64,000 nt of DNA from contig JAFFJZ010000016.1 of the NCBI GenBank assembly GCA_018340375.1, positions 3,789,372-3,853,371 on the forward strand, written 5' to 3'. A program made the translations under genes and the position numbers. The DNA comes from Gonatopus flavifemur. Its lineage: Eukaryota > Arthropoda > Insecta > Hymenoptera > Dryinidae. The notes below the pieces were generated by a model. That model made no database searches. It was not told where the DNA came from and worked only from the letters and a program-made list of their open reading frames with translations. This document shows, piece after piece, positions 44,031-55,962 of this stretch; the first letter of the stretch is position 1; each line of letters starts with the position of its first letter.

Positions 44031-44539
44031 TTGCCCAAGGGGGATGTGTTACGGCCATGCTTTGCTCACACACACTCACAAACACACACACACACACACG
44101 GATGGGGATCATCCAACGTAGCTTCAACCCTGTCGGAAAAACCCAGAAGGGAGCCATTACAAAACTTCCCCTTTTGAGGAGACGCTTCAGGAAAGTAAAG
44201 CGACGCTTGGCTGACACTTCGCTTTCCGACCGCCTACGAAGCGGATGTACTTTTCATTTACGAAAATAGATTGCTACTTGAAATTAAAATCGCTCTATTT
44301 GTTAACAGAAGATAACTTCATCCTCCCAACGTAACATTTGCAACTTCAGATTGAGTATCGATATTACTGGTTCTAGGGGGTTCGAATGACACTTCTTCGT
44401 ATCCAATTTTGAATTCATTTCGATAAATGATGATTCGAATATTGGCGATATTCAATTCGAGTGATTATCATAAAATTTTTTGTAGACGATATTTTTCATC
44501 TCATTGGATTGACTTTGGTTCCAATGGAATTTTCAAAGC

Positions 44540-44740
44540 ATTCTACGAACGTACTCTCGAAATTGCGATGTAGAGTTGCTCGTGACTGAAAACATCACGC
44601 CTCAAATCAATTCCAATTTTTTCAAATGTTTGACCTTGCGATTTGTTTGCAGTCATTGCGAAAGCGAGTTTTACTGGGAATTGTCTTCTTTCAAATGTAG
44701 AGGGATAGACATTTTCACAATACAGTGTAATGCGATCAAC
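44540..44740 (-). pseudogene. Helitron helicase, C-terminal motifs
   Basis: The minus strand encodes RRQFPVKLAFAMTANKSQGQ followed by TFEKIGIDL, VFSHEQLYIAISRVR. These are the last PIF1 helicase motifs (V and VI). They are cut off from the rest of the helicase by 44741-45712. Confidence 0.82.
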
Positions 44741-45165
44741 CCATTAGGGCCCATGGCGAAACCATCGCGGATAAAACGAAAGTGCATACGGGGATGACAG
44801 CATCTGATTGAAGGGTCATTTTCCATGGAGTAAGATTATTTTTTCCAATTGTTTAAACAATTTTGGCTCAAACAATTACATCAAAGAATCCAGATAAGGC
44901 AAAACCAACACCAGCATCCGATTCTACGCAAGAATTCATATAAAATCTATGAACGCAGAAATTTTTTTTCTCACTATATTTATTTGGAAAAATTAAATAA
45001 ACAATTCCGAGTCAGACGAAAATTGTTCAAACAATTGGGAAAAATAATCTTACTCCATGGAAAATAATCTTCCAATCAGATGCTGTCATCTTCGTATCCA
45101 ATTTTTTATATCCACGATGGTTTCGCCATGAGCCTTAATGGGTCAATGAAAACTAAGTCTCCTTC
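44735..45165. repeat. Inverted duplication inside the Helitron helicase
   Basis: 44735-44870 and about 45025-45165 are reverse complements with some mismatches, sharing CATGGCGAAACCATCG, CATCTGATTG and CCATGGAGTAAGATTATTTT. The loop is about 150 bases. The stem ends in Helitron coding sequence on one side. Confidence 0.72.
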
Positions 45166-45206
45166 TCCGTCACCGTCAGTATTTTGCATTCAAGGAGATT
45201 GTTTTT

Positions 45207-45712
45207 CCCTGGTGAAAATGGATGCGGTAAGGAAGAGTAAACGAAGCGTATACTGGAGGGAAACAGAGACGTTGATGCGGAGTATACGGAGCTTGAATGG
45301 GAAGGATACAAAGAGTATGTGGAACGGGAATTGAAACAGAGGGAGCGTATAAAATTCAAGAAAATAAAATTGAGAAATTGAATCCCATAGTGAGAATCGA
45401 ACCGGTGATCTTCACCGTGGAAGACGAGGGGCTTATCCATTGAGCCATGGAATCCTCGTTGGTATCGAGTGCTTAAAAATGTTATTTGAAGTCAGAGAAG
45501 GTAGGTCTCGCATACGCTTGATGTAACTCATTATTATGTTACATGGAGCGCGTGTGGAACAGGATCGAGAGCTTATAAAGCGTATACAGAACGTATGATA
45601 TTATCACTCCACAGCAAGCAGACATCGCACGTTTGAGGAAGAGGGAATTGAAACGTTTCTCGCTTCGTATACGCTTCATAAGCTCTGTATATACGCTCAA
45701 TTTTCACCAGGG
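45207..45712. mobile_element. MITE with CCCTGGTGAAAAT ends, 506 bp
   Basis: The ends CCCTGGTGAAAATGGATGCG and CCCTGGTGAAAATTGAGCG are inverted partners. The element interrupts the Helitron helicase: coding resumes on both sides. The interior is rich in AAGCGTATA-type words and contains a tRNA-like segment (45380-45455). It belongs with 32513-32684 and the end at 42862. Confidence 0.75.
45380..45455 (-). other. tRNA-like segment, 76 nt, inside the MITE
   Basis: On the minus strand GGATTCC and GGGATTC can pair over seven positions with two G-T pairs, as in an acceptor stem. GGCT and AGCC can pair as a D stem, with the A box in TGGCTCAATGG and the B box in GGTTCGATTCT. The anticodon and T stems are imperfect, so it is more likely a tRNA pseudogene or SINE head than a working tRNA. 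Confidence 0.5.
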
Positions 45713-47047
45713 TTCATTGCCAAGATTTGTAATGGAGTGTCGTTAAACAATCCTTGACGAATGCTCAATTTTCTGATCAACATAACTGTGTGATACTTTC
45801 GAAGTTTAGGTTTATGTGGTGACAACCCAGGCAGGTTTAGGGAATTCGAATATTCTGGTACAATAGCATCCTTAATATCACCATTGTTACAATTTTCAAT
45901 ATTATCAACATTTGTGTGAATTTTTTCGGTCCATTCATCCAATAACTCCATTACTTCGTTATCGATGTCATCAACATCATCATTTCTTGCTGATAATATT
46001 GCGCATCAGGTGGTGTTCTGGAAATGCTCATTCCTTATAACGGAACCATAAATTTCACCTACGATGTCAATTTCTCGTGCTACCGAGCATTGTTCAAGTA
46101 CAATTATGTTATCTTCATCGTCATTTCCAGTTCCGTCTCCGACAATCAACAAATAAGCCGCAAATGTACTTCCTTCTAGCAAAGCTCTCATATTTTGAGT
46201 CGATGAGAATTCAGTGAAATAATGCCATAATTAACCAAACTTGATTGATAAATCAACATTTTCGCATCGTGCTCCATTCACTCTCACTGGCAGTAACTAT
46301 CTGAAATCTCCACCCAAAATCATAAGTTTACCCCCAAATGTAAGATCGTTCTTCATCAAATCACGCAAAGTGCGATCTACTACTTCAAGTGCATAACGTG
46401 GTACCATCGGTGCTTCGTCCCAAATGAAAATATTAGGCTTTCTGAGATTTTCGGCTCCATGTGATTGGAATTCGATACGTGTTGTAGAATCATGAAGAAG
46501 AGGCACTGGCAATCCGAAAGTACGATGAACGGTCTCACCCTCTAATACAAAAATTGCGGCAATTCCTGTGAAAACCATCGTGCAAACTTTTTTGTTCAGA
46601 GCTTTGACCGAATGATACACTGTTGGGTATACTTCTGTTCCACCTGATCCGCCCGGCCTGTCAATATAAAAACATGAAATCATGTCATTTTCAGCACTAC
46701 AATTCATTTTGTTCATAACAGTTCCAACTACTTTTTCTGCTGTTCGTTCAATTTCAAATGCTGATCTTGACCGATTCTATTGTGCTCATTAAGAGGTATT
46801 TCAGGAATTGTTCCCCCACTTCTGATATTCGAGGCGTTGATGGATATTGTGACGGATTAGATCCATCTCGTATCAGCATCGTGTTTATTTGAATGTAAGC
46901 TTTTTTTCGTGCTGCCTCATTCGGCAATGTTCGGGAGAAATCCTCTGACATGGCATCTTGGGAATCCTTCCACAAGTTTTGAGGATAAATTGATTGACAA
47001 AACATCAAAATTCTTACAAATAATTCGCGTAATTGACGTGGCATCAT
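45713..47047 (-). pseudogene. Helitron PIF1-type helicase, N-terminal and middle parts
   Basis: From the high end: MPRQLRELFVRILMFCQ is the linker before the helicase. Then come the Walker A region, which reads RPGGSGGTEVYPTVYH, and Walker B in IFIWDEAPMVPRYALE, followed by GGKLMILGGDFR. Later blocks include AYLLIVGDG and LSPHKPKLRKYHTVMLIRKL. Walker A should read G-x-G-K-T; here the lysine is glycine, so ATP binding is likely lost. The blocks lie in several frames, with breaks near 46750, 46290, 46200 and 45950. Confidence 0.85.
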
Positions 47048-47089
47048 ACTTCAGCTTCGTGCATTGCTCTCATCCATTCTTGGTCATTT

Positions 47090-47586
47090 TCAATCAACCC
47101 ACGGGCTGAACGCTAATTTTAGATTCATCATCCCATACGATTGTACAAAAATATTGCATTGACGTATGGAGTTTTCTATTTCTTCCGCAAGATCTCTGTT
47201 CAGTTCAGGTGTGACTTGACAGCGAAAATCAGTGGCACAATTCCCGTCATAAATGAAGAGTTGTCCATACCTTGGTCGTTCTCTCACATCTGGATACAAC
47301 GCTGTGTTCATTTGATAATGAATTCGTCGTTGAATTTTGGAACAATAAGGTCCGGGTCACCTGTTACTGAAATCATATGAATTGATGTTGAACGATGGAA
47401 AAGGAAACGAATTATTGTAATAACAAAGCTCATAGAAATGAGTCGATTCTGGATGCATACCGTCAAAGAGATGACGCAAAATTAAAGGAGGTCGTGGCAA
47501 CGGTTGCAAATCAACTTCGCAATGACTGCAACAGTCTTGAAAAGAATCTGCCCTACGTTTATTTGAATGAACTCTTTCTTCTTTGA
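47090..47586 (-). pseudogene. Helitron-like N domain remnant
   Basis: On the minus strand DCCSHCEVDLQPLPRPPLIL and NNSFPFPSFNINS are followed, in another frame, by GPYCSKIQRRIHYQMNTALY and RPRYGQLFIYDG. These correspond to the conserved domain that precedes Rep in Helitrons. About 40 bases later the sequence jumps to the linker in front of the helicase, so the Rep region is deleted. Confidence 0.68.
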
Positions 47587-47590
47587 GATG

Positions 47591-48884
47591 TTAAGCTTGA
47601 CAACGACAGCACAGATCATCCATAGCACCAATATAATGTTCTTGAACATTCTCAGTAACTGGAGATGTATATAACCACATTTCTATTCCGATAATCAAGT
47701 ACTTCTGTTTTAGAGTATTGTAAATCGATATTGCATCCACTGTAGCATGGATCGTTGACATCCGAAATTCTCTCATAGTTGGTGAGAGCAGGAACATCGT
47801 CTGTGGAATTATTAAACGTAGTCTGAGTTACTTCTGAATTGACTTTAATAACACCGAAGACAACAATATGTGCAATTGTATGAATTGGTTCATCATATGA
47901 ATTTTTGACAGATGAAGTGGAACTTGGTTGCAAGATTTTGACTGTAGAATGGGCAACAATTTTTGACCGTTCTTTATTCAAGCTATTTTCAAGAATATTT
48001 ACATATCTTATTGATGAGGTGCTTACAGTTACATTTTCTTTTGTGCTGACAGCACCTGACAAATCGTTCTATGGCAATTTTTTGATAACGTGTGACTCCT
48101 TGGTTGATATTGTAACGAATTCCATTGATTTTGACGTTTCGATAGGAGCACTATTTGAGATTAGATTCCTTTTCGCAAAAATTACATCAGTTTGACGGTG
48201 AGGATTGGATATCTCGATTATTCGTCATTTCGAATCACTGCCCACTGTAAGTCGATTTCGACAATTTGGAATCATATTATTTTTCAAGTTACTTGATCGA
48301 AATGTGTTTTGTGATATAGAAATATTATTTGCAGGAGAAATCTTTGACTCAATTCTATCGTGCATAACATTTTTGTTTCAGATTTGATTTTTGAAAATGT
48401 ATCAATAGAACTTGATGGTAGACAGTTAATATTTGGCAAATTGTGGACGGAAGTTTTATTCCAATTTTGACTGAATCCTTTTGATGATGAATCGTTATTT
48501 GTAAATGTTGTAATAATATGGAAGTCTTTCGTGGACACTGTGTGAAACTTCATGGATTTTGGCGTTTTGGCAGAAGAATGATTGAAAACGCGTTCATTTA
48601 GCTCCACTTCCTCATAATTTATGCTTTGAGATTTGGGCACTACTCTTGTTTGTGGCTTGCGATTTTCTGTAATTGCAAATTGATTTTGATTTCGAGAAAT
48701 TGCCTGGTTCGTAGAATTTTCATTTCTGAAACGATTTTTCGTTGTGGGAGACTGAGATTTGACATTCAAGCCAGTAAAATTGGGTAAAGGGTGCCATCTG
48801 AAGTTGACATTATCCAAAATTATTATTCCTCTTTTCTCGCTTTTGCTGCTGAATAGTTCTTCATTCGCATTTCTCTTGGACATA
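47591..48884 (-). pseudogene. Probable Helitron N-terminal region
   Basis: Several open frames on the minus strand (48884-48284, 48062-47652) are polar, rich in Asn, Ser and Thr, and have no recognised domain. Position and strand suggest the variable N-terminus of the Helitron protein. It could be unrelated. Confidence 0.4.
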
Positions 48885-49690
48885 TTTTGTTATTTTACAT
48901 TCATGAAGACAGGTAATTGATTGAATGAACATAAGACTTTTATCCCAACAATTTTAAGGAAAATTTGTATCTGTGTATCGTTAAATAACATCAAATTTAT
49001 AGACAATAATCATAAGCATACGATAACTTTCGAAATTCATTTGTTTGACAGTCAATTATCAATGTTGGAACAGTTCCTATATTTTTAGTTTTTGTGTTCT
49101 GAAATTTCAATTTCTATAAGTCTTAAAGTCTCACATGTTCAGGGTACTCTCTCAATCATGGATTCCTCGATTCTATGTCCTTATTCTGGTTTCTTATTTG
49201 GGGTTTTTATTCTCTGTTCTTATTCTGGATGTTCATTTTTCGTTCTTATTCTGTGTTCCTATCTTAGGTTCCAGAATCTTATCGTATTGAAGATACGCTT
49301 CTTTGTCGTTCTCTGCCGAAAACATGCATTAAAAGCCGGTCGTGTCACAATGGAACCTGGAACGAAGAATAATGAATTATGATACTGTTTTGAAACAAAT
49401 CCATATTCATTGAGATGGAGAAATAACATTCTCACCTTCAACACTTGCACCAATATATATGAGACACTTTTATCATGCAAAATGTTCATATATTATGCGA
49501 TAAAAAGTCGAACGGTACACGATCGTTATATCCTGTTTGACAACATTGGGATGGCTGCACCAGGGGTTTATAACTTTAAATGAAATTTTTGAACGTGCTC
49601 GTAATTAGTTCGATATAATATAGTTTGATCGTCAATCGGAATTGCGTTTACTGTTTTCATTCACGTGATTACACACAACAAACTGAATTC
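48885..49690. other. Unassigned AT-rich sequence
   Basis: A T-rich stretch at about 49150-49270 repeats TTCTTATTCTG-like words. No gene was recognised. Confidence 0.4.
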
Positions 49691-49694
49691 ATAC

Positions 49695-50045
49695 AGAGTG
49701 GCGCAAGAGTCTGGAACCACCCCCCATAACTTTTGAACGGGGCATGATAATTGGATCAAATTTCTTTTGAATTGAAGGAGTGATCGAAGGCTATCTTAAT
49801 GAGGAATTCGAGTTCCCCAGTCCTGTAGGGGACGATGAGGGGGTGGGGGGGAAGGGGACCAACATCCCAAATGAGAAGGGGGGGCTTGTGATACCCGAAT
49901 CCAGCGGTTTTTTGTTTTTTGGAATCGGATCATTTTTCGCTGAGTTATCGTAATTTTCTTACTCTGATGTGGGGTTGTCTGGAAACAACCCCATAATTTT
50001 CAAACGGACCATGATAATTGGATCAAATTTTTTCTGAATCGGAGG
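49695..50045. repeat. Partly duplicated repeat block
   Basis: A segment with CATGATAATTGGATCAAATT preceded by CCCCATAA occurs at about 49720-49775 and again at about 49980-50035, with a G-rich run between them. It looks like part of a dispersed repeat. No coding. Confidence 0.55.
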
Positions 50046-50233
50046 TTTTTTATCCCAATCTTGGCATTGCCCAGAATCAACGGCGTGGACGTGTCGGGAA
50101 CCTGATTCCATGGGTGTGTGTGTGAGTAGGTCTCTGTGGGTGTGCATGTGTGTGGGCGTCGGTTTCTGTGGGTATGGGTGATTGTGTGTGGGCCACATAG
50201 GTCCATACGACCGGACCACCCACCCATCCACAC

Positions 50234-50269
50234 TTACTCACACACACACACACACACACACACACTTCC
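50234..50269. repeat. CA dinucleotide microsatellite
   Basis: Run of CA units with one interruption. GT-rich words precede it at 50100-50190. Confidence 0.9.
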
Positions 50270-50479
50270 ACACACAATCACATAAGTTTGTTATTAGTTA
50301 TTGATTGTTTATTAGTTGTAATGATTTTTCGATCGATGCAACTCCGAATCATATCGATAGAGTTTGAAAGGTATGAAGCAAATATTGAACGGAATTCTAT
50401 GTGATCGTGAAATTCCAACCGAAAAAATGATAGAAATGAATCAGAGTGACATTCCTATGTGAAGAAGTAGAATGGATTC

Positions 50480-51060
50480 AGATTAGCGTTGAATGGACTT
50501 GTGGATCAGGAAGTAGAAGAGAGGAACAGTGAAACTTTTTCTGAAGGTAAGTCATACAAATTACAAATTATTGATAAATTACATATTTCAGATTGCGCAA
50601 ACTTTGAATGTCCCAAGGATTTTTGAAGGCTGAAAAATGAAACTTGCAATTTTGTTGGCATATGGAGGTTCAAATTTTTGACTTCCATCATTCACCTTCC
50701 CCAATAAATAAATTCCCACATTCCTCTGCGTTTTTCTAATTGTCTGAAATCTGACAGAAATGCACAGAGATGAACAGATTCCTGTCAGATTTCGGACGTG
50801 TTCAGAGAAATCTAGAGGAATGCGGAGATCATTTTTATTAATAGCTATTTTTTTTATTCTGTACTCTTTCAAAAATCATGAGGACATTCAAGGTTTGCGG
50901 CGATGCGTTATCTCAGGTATGTCATTCATTATTATTGATTTTGAATTTGTATTCATCACGTACCTCCTGGAAAAAGTTGGTGCAAAACTTGATTTTTTTC
51001 CTTCCTCCACTTCCTCATGCTCCAGTTCCCTGAAATGAATTTCAATTATCCATATATCTT
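50480..51060. repeat. Degenerate inverted duplication with splice-like signals
   Basis: 50480-50730 and about 50785-51060 match as reverse complements with many differences; clear blocks are CTTTGAATGTCC against CCTTGAATGTCC, TGTCTGAAATCTGACAG against TGTCAGATTTCGGAC, and GGAAGTAGAAG against GGAAGTGGAGG. The left copy contains GGTAAGTCATAC and, 60 bases on, ATATTTCAG, like a short intron. No protein family was recognised. Confidence 0.55.
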
Positions 51061-52555
51061 TTTGGAGAATCGTCAAAAGTTTGACGTATAATACTTTTCT
51101 TCTGTATTTCACAAACGTTACCAGGAATGATCGGAATTGATTCATGGAATGGTTTTATTTGTTCCTATTTGTTGCTGAACAAGTTATACACTATAGGGAC
51201 AAGGGTGAATAGAGCTTGGAAACAATTATGATGATGTATTCATGATAATATGAATTGTTATACAAAAAACCATACGGAAGGTGAATAAACCCTTGGAGTA
51301 CACGAATCTTTATTTCACGATACTTGAAGGTGCGAAGTTGCATCAGCCTTTTGTGAGCATATCGTGTTTTTTTACAAGACTTCACTTTATTCTAACGTTC
51401 AATTCGCTGATCGAATCAAACGTTTGTAAATTTTCTTGAATAAACTACTTTCATCTGTTCACTTTTTTCTTTCTGGTTGATCACCTGTCAAAGGGCAACA
51501 CCTCACACGATAACTAGATTAAGATGCGGGGGTCCAAGCGGAAAGACGCCTGTCATCGAAGTTAGTGGTACACGTCAATCCCCACTATTAGTCAGTGCGG
51601 CATCTCATATCATTACGTGCACACGTACCGCTTCAGTCCTCACGCGAAAACGTGGTTCATGAACACTATGTAAAGTACACCCCTCGGAGTTTGTTCGATC
51701 GATACTCTTTGTGTGAATCTCCTCCACATTCGAGCGGACTCCCGAATTTCAACGTCTGGCCAGCATCTCCACACATGAGGAATGATCCTTGGAAACTCCT
51801 CCTGCCTCATCTAAGTCGACCAACGATCTTCAATACGGGTCCGTACACAAACTCTTATATTCTGGCCAGAATTTTAGTTCTAACTTTGAACATTCTCTTA
51901 TGATCATTTATTTAGTGTTTTCTAGCTTGTGTAGAATGATTTCATATGATCGTTCATTCAATAGTTTCTGTCTTGAATAGCGTTACCATTCAAGTCGTAT
52001 CTAATATTTCCTTGATTAAAGACGGTATCTTCATTGAACGTTCTCGAGTCACCGTCATTATATGACAATTTGATGATGTATACGGAATTATTTGTAATTC
52101 GATAATTATAGCGTTCATTGAAACCTAATTCCACTTATTTTTAATTCAAAGAACATTCGACCTTTTCCAATTACAGTCCATTCATTTCTCCCTCCATCGT
52201 TCATAGTCTGGGATTCAATTACAAAGGAAATTCCCTGGTTTCGTATAAAATTACAGAAAATTCCACCCCGTTATTTTGTCAGAACGGCGAAGGCCGCATT
52301 ACTTTCAATTGAAAGAAGAACGGCCAAATCAGTCGAATAAATGCCGAATTATGAACCGGCGGAGTTGCATGGTGCATATTTGCACGTGTGTTTACTCCGA
52401 AGGTGTGGAAGGATGCGTATACTTGGAGAGTTAAATTATGACTCAATTATTGTTTACAATTTGTTGTTTGTTTGTTATATTGTCCAGTCAATTCATTGAA
52501 TTTAATGGAATAACATCCAACTCCTTTGTTGTATTGTAGGTTGACATGAATTGTA
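51061..52555. other. Unassigned sequence
   Basis: Several frames of about 60-100 codons have no recognisable family. The segment at about 52260-52400 is less AT-rich than its surroundings. I see no gene I can support. Confidence 0.4.
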
Positions 52556-52673
52556 CATATATTCTGTTTATGAATTAACAAACTATATATGTTTATTTTG
52601 GAAAACAACATATATACATACATATATTCTGTTTATGGATTAACAAACTATATATGTTTATTTTGGAAAACAA
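52556..52673. repeat. Tandem duplication, period 65 bp
   Basis: Two copies, from 52556 and 52621, of a segment containing AACAAACTATATATGTTTAT, with one difference over 53 bases. Confidence 0.88.
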
Positions 52674-53850
52674 AAGCAGGCTTTTGATTTAACTTTCGAC
52701 ATTCATATTTACAGTGGTTATTTGAAATTGCCTTCATTCTTTACTATCCTTTTCGAAATATAAGAATATTCATCGGATGGTATGGAATCTCCGAAATGTG
52801 GAAAATATAAGACCAACAATTTAGAGGCTGTAGATTGACATGGTCACGAGTATCAGTGTAATGAGGGAGCAGGATTAACAAATGTGATCAGCTTGTAACG
52901 TAAGTGAAACATTATTTTATTTATTAAATACTCCATGTAATATAATTCATGATTTGCAAAAGACCGGGAAAATCTTGAGGATCTGGGCATGTCATGGAAT
53001 GTTTTTTCCATCTCTAGGAACCGGAAAAATTCATAGATTTTACATCTCAATCCTGGAATTTCCGAAGTCCATTAATGTTTCGATGACGACTTCCTGAATA
53101 AGGGTTTGGTGAATAGTTGAAACGAAATTTATTGCTTACGGAGAAACATACTGTTTGACTCGAATAAATATATTATTTCAATAGTATAAAATCAACATTT
53201 GATTCCTTCTGAGTCATTTTTCGACGTATCAAGATGAATCTCACAGATTATGATTCGTACCACTTCCCCAAACACGACAATGTCGTGAAATTTTGTAAAA
53301 TTCTTCAAACTCCATCAATGTCATTGGCGAATAATGAGATGAGATTTGACATTCGAATTTCAGGTATTGGGGATGTTCCAAATCCTACGGATCCCGTCAC
53401 CATCCACCATGTGAAGCGAATGCGATAGGTATTGAACGTGACCCTCTGAATTGAAGTAAAAGTTATAATCATGCTCCAGAGAACAATGCGTTGGAAAAAC
53501 GGAAATTTTCCCAGGATTTGGAGAATAATATGATGGAACACGTGTCATTCAAAACATTACATGATATCTACATGGAAACGTCCATCAAGTACAGTGAGTT
53601 GGTTTTTTTCTACTTCTCAAAATGTCTCCAAACTATGAACATTATTGTTGGAGTATCTTAAGCAGCATCGGATTATACTATGAACGTGTTACGAATATTC
53701 AAAGTACATTCTATGCATATTCTAATCACACCGTTTTATATGTGCTATGGATATTTATCGAACATACGTTGTCGAATATACGATCGCACGTCAATCGGAT
53801 GTCGATCTAATGTATATCGTACATCCCGAATGTACTATGTACGTACCAAG
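52674..53850. other. Unassigned sequence
   Basis: A plus-strand frame of 64 codons at 53234-53428 contains a possible intron end but no family signature. Nothing else supports a gene. Confidence 0.4.
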
Positions 53851-53852
53851 TA

Positions 53853-55115
53853 TTAGGTGTGCAAGTTGAAACTCAGCTTTTTTTTGTCGAATTCAATTTG
53901 ATTGAAAAAATACTCCTTTCAAGAATTATTCATTAAAATATTCGCCGTTATTATCTACAGTCTTTTGCCATTTAACGGGTAGTAGATAAATGCCTTCACG
54001 ATCAAAACTTTGTGGTTTTGAAACAAAATAGTCATCCGGCCATTTACAGACGTCTTCGATATTCATGAAGTGCTGCTTCTCCAAATATGACGACATTGAT
54101 CTGAATAAGTGTTAATCAGGAGGAGCCAAGTTTGGTGAATATGCCACGTGAGACACAACTTCCCAGCCTAAATTGAAGATGAGTTCCTGGGTTGGTTTTG
54201 CTGTATGTGGACGTGCATTATCATGCAACAGCATCACTTTTTGCCTTCCTTGCCCCTTAAATGGTCTTTTTTCCTCCAGAGCATCACTCACTTTGATCAG
54301 CTGGGCCCTGTAACGCTCAGCTGTAATAGTTTGGCCAGGTTCGAGAAGCTCGTAGTAAATGATTCCTTTCCAATCCCACCAGACACAGAGTATAACTTTC
54401 TTTGCATGAATATGCGGCTCTTCAACTGATGTAGATGACTGGCCCGGATCAACCCATGCTTCTCACGTTTAGGATTGTCGTACAAAATCCATTTTTCATC
54501 ACTCGTAATGATTTTATGCAGAACATTCTTCTCCTTGAGCCGAGGAAGCAAATTCATGCAAATGGCAACTCTTTGTCTTTTATTTTCTCCCGTCAGTTTA
54601 TGAGGAACCCATTTTCCTTCCTTCTGTATTTTTCTCAATGCATGCAATCGAAGTGAAATTGCTCGATGAGTAACTCCTTACTGTTCTGCGAGCTCTTCTT
54701 GAGTTTGACATGAATTTTCATTCAGTAAAACTTCAAGTTCTTCATCCTCAAATTTTTTGATTGCACCTGGACGTGGATCGTCCTCAAGACTGAAATTTTC
54801 ATCACGGAATCTTAAACCACTTTTTCACTGTTGAATGGCTCACAGAATGTTGACCCAATATCGTACTAATCAAATCCGTAGCTTGGGCAGCATTTTTATT
54901 CATTTAAAAACAGAATAGAATACAATGGCGTAAATGTTGCTCACCGAAATCGATCTCATAAAATTGATACACAGGAAATTACTACTTAAGAATGACTGAT
55001 ATAACAACTGCAATGTCCACGCTACATATATAAAAAATGGCGGACGAATTGGATGCGTTCAAATATTTTATTCCATGCAACCAACTTAAAGCCGAGTTTC
55101 AATCTGCACAACCAA
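53853..55115 (-). mobile_element. Mariner-family DNA transposon (copy B), 1263 bp
   Basis: The ends TTAGGTGTGCAAGTTGAAAC and TTGGTTGTGCAGATTGAAAC are inverted partners over about 28 bp. TA lies on both sides (53851-53852 and 55116-55117). It encodes a degenerate mariner transposase on the minus strand. TIRs and protein differ from copy A, so it is another mariner subfamily. Confidence 0.92.
53927..54903 (-). pseudogene. Mariner transposase, DD34D type (multiple stops)
   Basis: It starts near the ATG at 54903 and reads to a TAA at 53927-53929. Clear blocks: ALRKIQKEGKWVPHKLT, the first catalytic aspartate in TSDEKWILYDN, the second in HDNARPH, and the third in SPNLAPPD, again 34 residues from the second. 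A stop directly follows the third aspartate, and several shifts and stops (near 54840-54660, 54440 and 54115) break the frame. About 325 codons in all, slightly short of the usual length. Confidence 0.88.
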
Positions 55116-55117
55116 TA

Positions 55118-55738
55118 TATTGAGAACAATCCCACTCGAATGTTCTATAAAGGTTCACCATGCCTTCTTCGTACTAGGGGTGTACGGATATTCCGAAATC
55201 GAATCGAATTGGACATATGAAGATTCGATTCCGTTCGTTACCGAAAGCAGGGATTCCTGTGAGAAATATTCGAAGATTCGGAATCGCTGTGATTCGATTT
55301 CGAATTCAGAAAAGCAGCAAACCTCTTCAGGAAATTTCATCGAATCCTCTCCCTGCATTCCTCATCCGTTTGCTTCTCATTAAAAATCAGTGAAATTCAT
55401 AATCTTCATGAGATTCAATAGTCCGTCAGATGCAATACATCTACAAATGGAGGAAACACTTATAATCGGAAGAAAACAATCGATTATTCGATCATAATCG
55501 GTATTGGAAAAATTTTGTTTTTTGGATTATCTACACTATCAAATTCAATCAGAATCAAATTCATTGCTAATATTCACATATCTTCAAGATATCTTCTCAA
55601 GATTTCTCTGAGATATCGCATAGGATCCGAAAAGATGTCTGGTGAAACATGATAAGAACAATGCAAGAACAATTTGTGTTCAAAGACTGAATTGTTCTTG
55701 AATCGCTCTTGTCGTGCTACATACTACAAGATATATAA
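55118..55738. other. Unassigned sequence before the R1-clade element
   Basis: At about 55180-55310 GAATCGAAT-like and GATTCGATT-like words recur, which suggests an old repeat. No gene was seen. The R1-clade element inserted at 55738/55739. Confidence 0.4.
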
Positions 55739-55962
55739 TTTTTTTTTTTTATAGAGAGGGAAATGCTTTATGCACCTTTAGGGAGCTGGTATTGTTGCTC
55801 CCCGGTGTGTGGGACTCCTGCTTCAGCTGAAGATGTTGAGCGCCAACCGCAGTTTACACACTAAAACCCACCTCTTCTCTCCTCGGACCCAGCCCGGAAC
55901 CGTTTATCACATTACTTCGAGCTGGGCCCTTTTTCTCCCTGTGGGCGGAAGACCGCCATCAA

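Larger units (their letters stand above)
44540..48884 (-). mobile_element. Helitron, decayed, with the Rep domain lost
   Basis: On the minus strand the remains follow Helitron order: a variable N-terminal part, the Helitron-like N domain, the linker before the helicase, and a PIF1-type helicase. The HUH Rep nuclease that should lie between N domain and linker is absent. The helicase is broken by a palindromic insertion and a MITE. The exact ends could not be set. Confidence 0.82.

Noticed and set aside
45380..45455. Functional tRNA gene
   Set aside because: The anticodon stem has a mismatch, the base before the anticodon is not T, and the T stem is imperfect. It is inside a MITE.
53234..53428. 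Possible host gene exon (64 codons)
   Set aside because: No family signature, and no second exon could be linked.
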